Source: Gemmataceae bacterium (lineage in GTDB: Bacteria > Planctomycetota > Planctomycetia > Gemmatales > Gemmataceae). From it: DNA of 7,930 nucleotides. Position 1 is the first letter of the stretch; each line of letters begins with the position of its first letter. This document shows, piece by piece, positions 1 to 5,195 of this stretch. Position numbers and translations under genes: made by a program. The stretch covers positions 1 through 7,930 of the forward strand of contig SIAL01000153.1 in the NCBI GenBank assembly GCA_009691815.1, given 5' to 3'. Under the pieces are notes generated by a model. It ran no database searches. It saw only the letters and a program-made list of their open reading frames with translations, and was not told the origin of the DNA.

Positions 1-654
1 AAAGCCAGAGGGATTAACGAACAGCTTGAACGGGCCTTTTCCATGGTAACCAGCACTCGCGTTCGCGATGCCTTTGATCTTAGCCAAGAAAAAGAAGCGG
101 TCCGAAACGCCTACGGCCGCACCACCTATGGGCAATCGTGCCTCGTGGCGAGAAGACTGGTCGAGGTCGGGGTTCGTTTTGTAAATGTCTATTTCCACCG
201 GAGCATTGGCGGCTGTGATGGCGGGTGGGACACCCACGGTTTCCGTGAAAAACCGATGAATCCCATTCTCAAAAACCACCTTTTGCCCATGACCAACCAA
301 ACCTTGCCTACTCTTTTGACAGATCTCAAAGATCGGGGATTGTTGGATACTACGCTGGTCGTTTGGGTAGGCGAGTTTGGCCGATCCCCTAAAATCAACA
401 ACCAGCAGGGCCGTGACCATTGGCCCCAATGCTACACCGCGCTTTTGGCGGGAGGTGGCGTCCGCAAGGGCCATGTTCATGGGGCGTCTGATAAAACAGG
501 GGCCTTCCCCGCCCTTGATCCGTGTAAACCCGAAGACCTCTCGGCGACCATGTTTCACCTGCTTGGGATCGATCCCAAAACGGAGGTTCGAGATTCCTTA
601 AACCGGCCCTTGGTGATTAGTCCGGGCCAAGTAATCGAAGGAGTACTTGCCTAA
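1..654 (+). CDS. DUF1501 domain-containing protein, C-terminal part (5' truncated by window edge)
   Basis: The reading frame is open from base 1 and stops with TAA at 652-654, so 217 residues of the C-terminal half are visible. The ATG at 43 is internal, because the frame continues upstream with protein-like sequence (KARGINEQLERAFS). Recognisable DUF1501 signatures are a GGWDTHG-like segment (DGGWDTHGF), GEFGRSP, GRDHWP and a C-terminal LSATMFHLLGIDP segment. DUF1501 proteins are distantly related to the alkaline phosphatase/sulfatase fold. They usually carry a Tat signal and run to about 430-480 residues, so roughly half of the gene lies outside. In Planctomycetota they are often found next to DUF1549/DUF1553 cytochrome-like genes, but that neighbour would be upstream of this window. 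The biochemical activity of the family is not established. The family assignment is confident; any substrate would be a guess. Confidence 0.93.
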   Translation, partial: KARGINEQLERAFSMVTSTRVRDAFDLSQEKEAVRNAYGRTTYGQSCLVARRLVEVGVRFVNVYFHRSIGGCDGGWDTHGFREKPMNPILKNHLLPMTNQTLPTLLTDLKDRGLLDTTLVVWVGEFGRSPKINNQQGRDHWPQCYTALLAGGGVRKGHVHGASDKTGAFPALDPCKPEDLSATMFHLLGIDPKTEVRDSLNRPLVISPGQVIEGVLA

Positions 655-656
655 GG

Positions 657-986
657 ATGTCCGGCAGCAACGATCCCCGAGTGGTTTTTACAAAGACAGT
701 TTTCCGATCCTTTTCGGGGCAAAATATTCCTTGGACATTGCGGATCTTTGTTTTCCTTTTGTTGCCCTTTTTTTTGCTTTTTGTGTTAGGGGTGGTCTTG
801 CTTGGTTTTTGTATTTTAGCAACCACTTTGTTGGTTCAAGGCCTTCGTTCAGTTGTTTTTGGGGTCCCCACTGCGAATATCAGGGTGGCAAGGAACCGTG
901 TCTTCACCAGCACCAGTCAGACCTTGTCAGGTTCCGGCCCAACAAGTGGCGAAGTTATAGACATTCTGCCAGAGCCAAAAGAATAA
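657..986 (+). CDS. Small hypothetical membrane protein coupled to the DUF1501 gene
   Basis: This is a 109-residue protein that I do not recognise. It has a polar, basic N-terminus, a hydrophobic block at about residues 30-61 (FVFLLLPFFLLF then VLGVVLLGFCILATTLLV) and a soluble tail ending in an acidic EVIDILPEPKE. The hydrophobic block is long enough for one long or two short membrane helices. The ATG lies 2 nt after the DUF1501 stop (TAAGGATG), which suggests translational coupling. GAAGGAG at 637-643 lies 13 nt upstream, which is rather far for a Shine-Dalgarno sequence. An overlapping frame from a TTG at 647 also stays open, to 1057, but reads as a Trp/Cys/His-rich shadow without clean domain character. 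This frame was preferred for its clean membrane-protein profile and stop/start spacing. That it is a real gene is an inference. Confidence 0.55.
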   Translation: MSGSNDPRVVFTKTVFRSFSGQNIPWTLRIFVFLLLPFFLLFVLGVVLLGFCILATTLLVQGLRSVVFGVPTANIRVARNRVFTSTSQTLSGSGPTSGEVIDILPEPKE

Positions 987-1428
987 AAGCCTTGCCCCGT
1001 TTGGGTACTAGGATCGATTCTCACCACACCCCTAATCCAACTTTCTCACCGCCTTAACTCTCAAAAAAATACGATGCGAGGATGTGGGCAATGCTGTGGC
1101 TTTTGTGCGGAAAAAACCACTGGAAAGGTTGGACCACGAAAAGGACAAACCCCCTATTTTTCAGGGACAAAAAAACTGGAATCTAGATTGCCACCTTGTC
1201 GCCACCACAGTCCACCCGCTGCATCCGGATTGGCCCATCTCGCAAATTATTTCAATAATCTCGTTTTTTTCTGGAACTAATTTCGGTATTTTCGTTTGAA
1301 GCCCGGCAAAGGGCCTTGACATTCACAATGTTTGCCTATAAAGCCACTTTCATCCCGCTCATTGTTTCTTCATGGGCTGTCCCCGTCCTGCAAACTTTGG
1401 GTATGGTTTCGTTTGTTGGAGTAGATTT
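987..1428 (+). other. Gene-free leader between the DUF1501 block and the DUF1559 gene
   Basis: This stretch is about 440 bases with no convincing gene. Short open frames beginning with GTG or ATG near 1074-1084 reach about 70 codons, but they lack ribosome sites and recognisable motifs. No hairpin followed by a T-tract was found behind the 986 stop. The only supported element is the promoter-like pair at 1316-1342. Confidence 0.6.
1316..1342 (+). promoter_or_regulatory. Candidate sigma70-type promoter for the DUF1559-lipoprotein operon
   Basis: A perfect -35 hexamer TTGACA (1316-1321) is followed by a -10-like TATAAA (1337-1342). The 15-nt spacer is about 2 nt shorter than the usual optimum, so the call is moderate. 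Transcription would begin near 1350 and leave an untranslated leader of about 80 nt before the ATG at 1429. Confidence 0.45.
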
Positions 1429-2445
1429 ATGTCGATTCCTTCTTGTGAAAGGAGGCTTCGGAGGGGTTTTACCCTCATCGAACTCCTCGTTGTCATTGCT
1501 ATCATTGCGGTCCTGATCGGTCTGCTGCTTCCAGCTGTTCAAAAAGTGCGCGAAGCGGCCAACCGAATGACCTGCACCAACAGTCTCAAACAAATCGCAC
1601 TTGCTTTGCACAATCATCACGACTCCAAGGGAGTTTTCCCCCCTGGCGGTATGCAAACCGGCCAAAATGGCACCCCATGTTACACCACCTGGACCATCGA
1701 AATTCTCCCCTACCTTGAGTTGGACAACCTATTCAGGCTGTACAACCAATCGGTGTTCAATCATGATTTGGTAAACAAGGTTGTGAACCAGACCAGAGTC
1801 AAATCATTCGAGTGTCCCTCGGACACCCTGATTGGCCAAATGGAACGGCCCGCGACCGGCCCCCAAATTTACGAATACATGCATGGCAGTTATAGGGCCG
1901 TTTCAGGTCGCTCCGGGGCCATAGGCCGTGCGTTCTGGGACACTTTTGAGGCACAATTCTGGCCACCCAGCTTTGTCATGGACCAATCATGGCGTGGGGC
2001 GATCCATGGCACCGCAGCCGCCTACAATGGCATTCCTGCCCAAACAGCGTTGGGCCAAAGGGGTGCCTCCGTGTCACAAATGGGTGGCCCGGAAAAGATG
2101 GCTAACATTCTTGACGGGACCTCCAACACCCTTTTTGTTGGGGAATGTACCTTCCTTGATGTTACCCGGCGTGCCACTTTTTGGTCCTACACCTATGCTT
2201 CCTACAACCAATCGTCGATTACCACGGAAAGTCGGATCCTGACCAACTCCTACAACAAATGCATAGCCATGCCAGGGCAAGGTGGCGAACACCCCTGCAA
2301 AAGGGCTTTTGGAAGCAACCATACCAACGGCACCAACTTCGCTTTTGCGGATGGCTCGGTCCGGTATGTAACCAATTCGATTGATATCTATATGCTTGCG
2401 GGTATGTCCACCATTGCCGCCGGCGAAATGGTCTCACCCCCTTAG
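1429..2445 (+). CDS. DUF1559 prepilin-type protein with H-X9-DG motif (pseudopilin-like)
   Basis: The product is 338 residues. The N-terminus is a type IV prepilin/type II secretion signal: a short basic leader (MSIPSCERRLRRG), cleavage expected after Gly13, then FTLIELLVVIAIIAVLIGLL with the conserved Glu at mature position 5 (residue 18) and one membrane helix. The C-terminus holds the family hallmark H-X9-DG: His298, nine residues, Asp308-Gly309, in FAFADGSVRYV. These are the standard features of planctomycete DUF1559 proteins, which occur in large paralogous families and are thought to be processed by prepilin peptidase. Their function is unknown. The frame stays open upstream to 1372, but the ATG at 1429 was chosen because GGAG at 1418-1421 lies 7 nt before it and because it gives a normal-length prepilin leader. 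A lipoprotein gene follows 47 nt later, probably in the same operon. Confidence 0.95.
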   Translation: MSIPSCERRLRRGFTLIELLVVIAIIAVLIGLLLPAVQKVREAANRMTCTNSLKQIALALHNHHDSKGVFPPGGMQTGQNGTPCYTTWTIEILPYLELDNLFRLYNQSVFNHDLVNKVVNQTRVKSFECPSDTLIGQMERPATGPQIYEYMHGSYRAVSGRSGAIGRAFWDTFEAQFWPPSFVMDQSWRGAIHGTAAAYNGIPAQTALGQRGASVSQMGGPEKMANILDGTSNTLFVGECTFLDVTRRATFWSYTYASYNQSSITTESRILTNSYNKCIAMPGQGGEHPCKRAFGSNHTNGTNFAFADGSVRYVTNSIDIYMLAGMSTIAAGEMVSPP

Positions 2446-2492
2446 TTCCGGTTTCCTTAAATAAACCACATTGGGCCAAAGGGGGTTGCAGA

Positions 2493-2960
2493 ATGCGTTT
2501 CGTGTCCATTGTCTTGTGGTTTACCACTCTGGCAATTATCGGCTGCGGGGGCGAGAATATCGTCCCTGTGTCCGGCAAGGTAACCGTAGATGGAAAACCA
2601 CACAAAGGGTTGATTGTTTCTTTTCAACCCTTGAGGACCTCAACCAACATCAATCCCGGAAGGGGATCCGCAGCGGTCACCGACGCAAGCGGAGCTTTTA
2701 CCCTTGTTTACGATGGGACTTCTCCCGGGGCCATTGTGGGAAAACACAGGATCAAGATTTTTACCCAGATGGGGGCAGAACCTCCTCCAGAGGATACCAA
2801 ATCGGAATCCGATCCTAAAGCATTCAACTATGCCACCGCCCGGGAAACCATTCCTATAGAGTGGCATGAACGGTCAGAGAAGGAGTTTGAAGTCCCGGCA
2901 GGCGGAACCCGGGAAGCCAATTTCACGATAGAGCTTCGGAAGAAAAATAAAGCTTCCTGA
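2493..2960 (+). CDS. Carboxypeptidase-regulatory-like (transthyretin-like) lipoprotein
   Basis: The product is 155 residues. Residues 1-17 form a short signal sequence ending in the lipobox IIGC with the lipidated cysteine at residue 18, so the mature protein is expected to be membrane anchored. The mature part begins with PVSGKVTVDGKP (25-36) and contains TDASGAFTL (63-71), PGAIVGKHRIKI (78-89) and a final strand FEVPAGGTREANFTI (132-146). This is the usual pattern of the small beta-sandwich lipoproteins that follow DUF1559 genes in Planctomycetota. A strong ribosome site (AAAGGGGG, 2478-2485) lies 7 nt before the ATG. The gene sits 47 nt behind the DUF1559 gene with no terminator between them, so co-transcription is likely. 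The role is unknown. A part in the extracellular matrix or envelope alongside the pseudopilin is inferred from location only. Confidence 0.88.
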   Translation: MRFVSIVLWFTTLAIIGCGGENIVPVSGKVTVDGKPHKGLIVSFQPLRTSTNINPGRGSAAVTDASGAFTLVYDGTSPGAIVGKHRIKIFTQMGAEPPPEDTKSESDPKAFNYATARETIPIEWHERSEKEFEVPAGGTREANFTIELRKKNKAS

Positions 2961-2975
2961 TTCGGCGGTTTTTCT

Positions 2976-3009
2976 AAGCGGGGCATGGCAATAACTCCGT
3001 GCTTCGCTT
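2976..3009 (+). terminator. Hairpin after the DUF1559-lipoprotein operon, probable terminator
   Basis: Arms 2976-2988 (AAGCGGGGCATGG) and 2997-3009 (CCGTGCTTCGCTT) pair over 13 positions in the + strand RNA, ten Watson-Crick and three G-U, around an 8-nt loop. The hairpin begins 16 nt after the lipoprotein stop. The U-tract behind it is weak (the arm end plus CTT), so it could be a weak intrinsic terminator or an mRNA 3'-end stabiliser. Because the wobble pairs work only in the + orientation, a role in + strand RNA is favoured. Confidence 0.5.
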
Positions 3010-3029
3010 CTTAAAATGTGGCCCAATCC

Positions 3030-3085
3030 CCCTTAAGTGGTTTAAGAATAGGTTCGGTGGGTTCCGATTTACCCACACTTAAGGG
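3030..3085. repeat. Inverted repeat with a nested, competing hairpin
   Basis: CCCTTAAGTG (3030-3039) is the exact reverse complement of CACTTAAGGG (3076-3085), separated by 36 nt. Inside, GTGGGT (3057-3062) pairs with ACCCAC (3071-3076) around an 8-nt loop. Base 3076 is used by both stems, so the last pair of one or the other must open. No T-tract follows. The function is unknown. Confidence 0.6.
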
Positions 3086-3171
3086 CCCAAGACCAATTCC
3101 ACAATAGCCTTCCGTTTGAGCCCATCAGCCACAACTGCCATGGGACGATGCTAGGTGCCCTATTAATCGTC

Positions 3172-3210
3172 TCTTTTGGATTAAGGCCTGCCCTATCTTA
3201 ATCCAAGGGA
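3172..3210. repeat. Strong inverted repeat with 11-nt loop
   Basis: TTGGATTAAG (3176-3185) and CTTAATCCAA (3197-3206) are perfect reverse complements. In + strand RNA the stem extends to 14 pairs (3172-3185 with 3197-3210) through two G-U pairs, then U-A and C-G. No T-tract lies on either side, so it is not a standard intrinsic terminator. It could be a small structured RNA element, a protein site or a relic of a mobile element. Confidence 0.6.
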
Positions 3211-3967
3211 TAACTCATATGAAAAATTAACACACCATCCTATTTCCAATAATGGACTTAAGACAAATATCTAAGGATGTTCATTTGCAAAATCGCCTCC
3301 TTGACAGATTTAGGGCAGTCCCAAAATCAGTACCGGGTTCTAGCAGGCAAAAAACGAATTAGGAGAATTGGCTATCGTTGGAAAACTAATGGGTTTGATC
3401 ATTTGGGTTCCTAAAAAGAATTGATCCGATTTTCTGCCTGTTATGAATCGCCAAGCGCACTTCTCTGTGGAACCATGAAAACGGGCCTTTCGGGATCGCC
3501 TTGATCTTGTGCCAATGAAAACCTATAGGTGGTGACACTTTTTGCCAAACAATGGGAACCAAAGTTGCCTTTCCCCAGTAGGCAATCAATTGGGATTAAC
3601 CTTGCCTCCACTGCTGCAATAATGGCGAATAACGCAAAATTTCCAGCTCCCCATTGGGCTTCAAGGTCTTTGCGATTTTTCGTTTAGTTATTTTTGTTAA
3701 AAGTTGGCCTCGGTCCTTTTTTCGGGTTTATTCAAAACTTACGATATTTCATGCCACCGATAGAAAGCCATCAAAACCCTTTGCATGGAAAAAATGGGCA
3801 TCTGTAAAACTTGGACAAGTCAATCAGCCCTTCCGAGACACTCTCTTTTTTCAGCAACACTCCAATTTAGCAATTCTCCCGGTTAGCACGGTTAAAAACG
3901 GGTGTACTTCAGGTCCAATTTTCCCCCAAAGGATCGCTTCTTAGGACAGCCCCCTAGGGAAATTCAT

Positions 3968-3996
3968 TTGACAGGATGAAATCAAAGTAATATCAT
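3968..3996 (+). promoter_or_regulatory. Near-consensus sigma70-type promoter for the SPFH operon
   Basis: A perfect -35 TTGACA (3968-3973), an exact 17-nt spacer and a -10 TATCAT (3991-3996, five of six bases of TATAAT) stand 45 nt before the ATG of the SPFH gene. The predicted start of transcription is near 4003. An 8-bp palindrome CCCTAGGG (3952-3959) lies 8 nt upstream of the -35 box and could be an operator, which is an inference. Confidence 0.7.
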
Positions 3997-4040
3997 ATTG
4001 GTATCGCCAAAACCGCACCTCCTTTCTGGAGTCCAAGGCC

Positions 4041-4982
4041 ATGATTCAGGAATTTGAACGCCGTTCCATGTCGGGGTATCCCATGCTCTTTTTGGGACTA
4101 TTCCTTTTGTTTATTGTGGCACCTGCATCCTTTTTCTTTGCCGCCATGCAATACCGTATCGGTATCCCTTTTGGCATTATTGCCATCCCGTCGGGAATTC
4201 TCACCCTTGTCGGGTTATTCATCGTAAACCCCAACGACTCCAAGCTCCTCACCCTATTTGGGGTGTATGTGGGGACGGTGAGGGAAACCGGGTTTTTCTG
4301 GGCGAATCCGTTTTTCATTAAACGGCGTGTTTCGCTTCGTACCCGCATTTTTGAAACCGGGTTTAATACCACAACCAACACCTCAACCAACCCCGGCGGA
4401 GGCAGCCAAACCACCAGCAGCAAGGTCCGCCAGCCCGCCAAGGTCAACGATAAAGAAGGGAATCCGATCGAAATCGCTGCGGTGGTTGCGTGGAAGGTGG
4501 TCAACACGGTCGAGGCCCTGTTTCAGGTGGATAACTATGAAGAGTTTGTTCAAATCCAAAGCGAATCGGCTTTGAGAAACCTCGCTAGCCTTTACCCCTA
4601 TGACAGCCACGAAGACCATGTCATGTCGCTTCGTGGCAACACCACCCAGGTGGGCGATATGCTCAAAAAAGAACTCCACGAACGCCTAATCCTTGCCGGG
4701 GTCGAAGTCCTAGAAGCCAGGATCAGCTACCTTGCCTACGCCCCGGAAATCGCATCAAGTATGCTTCAACGCCAGCAAGCTTCGGCGATCCTTGCGGCAC
4801 GGCGCATTATTGTCGAGGGGGCCGTCGGTATGGTCGAAGATGCCCTGACCCGCATCGAAAAAGGGGGCATGGTCACCTTTGACGATGATAAAAAGGCCGC
4901 CATGATCAGCAACTTACTCGTGGTTTTGTGCGGGGAACGGGCCGCTCAGCCGGTCATCAATACCGGTTCCATCCACCACTAA
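4041..4982 (+). CDS. SPFH/Band 7 domain membrane protein
   Basis: The product is 313 residues. Two hydrophobic segments (about 13-36 and 39-63) anchor it in the membrane. An SPFH (stomatin/prohibitin/flotillin/HflK-C) domain spans about 64-245, with NDKEGNPIEIAAVVAWKV (136-153), VDNYEEFVQIQSESALR (163-179) and LAYAPEIASSMLQRQQA (231-247). The C-terminus carries RRIIVEGAVGMVEDAL (254-269) and NLLVVLCGERAAQPVINTGS (291-310), which I recall as conserved in a bacterial SPFH subfamily. Such proteins form membrane scaffolds, often partnered with proteases or hydrolases; the precise role of this subfamily is unknown. Residues about 109-131 are a Thr/Ser/Asn/Gly-rich stretch where relatives, as I remember them, go almost straight into the KVND segment, so it looks like a lineage-specific insertion. 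GGAG at 4028-4031 lies 9 nt before the ATG. The gene leads an operon, with the RHH gene starting 15 nt after its stop. Confidence 0.92.
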   Translation: MIQEFERRSMSGYPMLFLGLFLLFIVAPASFFFAAMQYRIGIPFGIIAIPSGILTLVGLFIVNPNDSKLLTLFGVYVGTVRETGFFWANPFFIKRRVSLRTRIFETGFNTTTNTSTNPGGGSQTTSSKVRQPAKVNDKEGNPIEIAAVVAWKVVNTVEALFQVDNYEEFVQIQSESALRNLASLYPYDSHEDHVMSLRGNTTQVGDMLKKELHERLILAGVEVLEARISYLAYAPEIASSMLQRQQASAILAARRIIVEGAVGMVEDALTRIEKGGMVTFDDDKKAAMISNLLVVLCGERAAQPVINTGSIHH

Positions 4983-4997
4983 TCAGGTAGTCCCAAC

Positions 4998-5195
4998 TTG
5001 GCCGAGCGCAAATCTTTTTTGATACGGGTTGACCCATCTCTGCTTTTGGAGCTGCAGCGGTGGGCGGATGATGATTTACGCAGCTTAAACGGTCAGATTG
5101 AGTTTTTGTTGCGAAAGGCCCTGTCAGGTGCGGGCCGAAAGATAACCCAAAAACAAAACAGTTCACCGACTAATAAGACCGGAGAATCGTCATGA
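4998..5195 (+). CDS. Arc-family ribbon-helix-helix DNA-binding protein (TTG start)
   Basis: The product is 65 residues. KSFLIRVD (5-12) is the DNA-contacting beta strand, PSLLLELQRWADDD (13-26) the first helix, and LRSLNGQIEFLLRKALS (27-43) the turn and second helix. The RS-x-N-x-x-I turn resembles that of phage Arc repressor. The tail after residue 44 is polar and probably disordered. The start is the TTG at 4998. No ATG or GTG is placed to give the conserved N-terminal MAERKSFL-type strand, and a TTG start fits low expression of a regulator. The ribosome site is weak (AGGTAG near 4985-4990). The gene begins 15 nt after the SPFH stop, and its TGA overlaps the next ATG (ATGA, 5192-5195). Similar proteins are often annotated as HicB-like or Arc antitoxins, but no toxin partner is seen here. 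Autoregulation of the operon is an inference. Confidence 0.85.
   Translation: MAERKSFLIRVDPSLLLELQRWADDDLRSLNGQIEFLLRKALSGAGRKITQKQNSSPTNKTGESS

Larger units (their letters stand above)
3010..3967. other. Long gene-free intergenic region
   Basis: Close to 1 kb holds no gene that I can support. The longest open frames are 3386-3589 on the minus strand (67 codons, TTG start, poor ribosome site) and 3654-3944 on the plus strand (96 codons, TTG start). Neither shows recognisable motifs. Composition drops below that of the neighbouring genes: bases 3661-3720 hold 21 G or C of 60, while bases 6001-6060 in the hydrolase gene hold 35 of 60. The part nearest the lipoprotein gene carries two inverted repeats (3030-3085 and 3172-3210) and three CTTAAG hexamers (3032, 3078, 3257). 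It may hold a structured RNA, a decayed gene, or simply regulatory spacer. Confidence 0.6.

Noticed and set aside
647..1057. 136-codon frame overlapping the small membrane protein gene
   Set aside because: It starts with TTG inside the DUF1501 gene and overlaps the 657-986 frame, with a Cys/Trp/His/Arg-rich product lacking a clean profile. The 657-986 frame fits better.
1148..1166. CCCT/AGGG mini-hairpin near a run of A as a terminator
   Set aside because: There are only 4 pairs, and the following tract is A rather than T in the + direction.
1084..1299. 71-codon frame with GTG start in the leader of the DUF1559 gene
   Set aside because: There is no ribosome site and no recognisable motif; it looks like chance openness.
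3051..3074. GGTTCG...GGTTCC stretch resembling a tRNA T-arm
   Set aside because: No acceptor, D or anticodon stems can be arranged around it.
3301..3330. A second perfect TTGACA that could be a -35 box
   Set aside because: No -10-like hexamer occurs at 16-18 nt spacing and no gene follows within a reasonable distance.
3521..3530. Perfect 10-bp palindrome ACCTATAGGT
   Set aside because: It is not near a promoter or gene start, and a single short palindrome in about 1 kb is easily expected by chance.
3565..3585. TTGCCT/AGGCAA 6-bp hairpin
   Set aside because: It is short, has a 9-nt loop and no T-tract; chance level.
3386..3589. Minus-strand 67-codon frame in the long gap
   Set aside because: It has a TTG start and weak ribosome site, and the product resembles nothing I know. 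It could be a decayed fragment but cannot be supported as a gene.
3654..3944. Plus-strand 96-codon frame in the long gap
   Set aside because: It has a TTG start in AT-rich sequence with no ribosome site, domain or membrane pattern that would support coding.
4998..5195. RHH protein as antitoxin of a toxin-antitoxin pair
   Set aside because: Neither neighbour is toxin-like: one side is a 313-residue SPFH membrane protein and the other a 508-residue hydrolase. An operon regulator is more likely.
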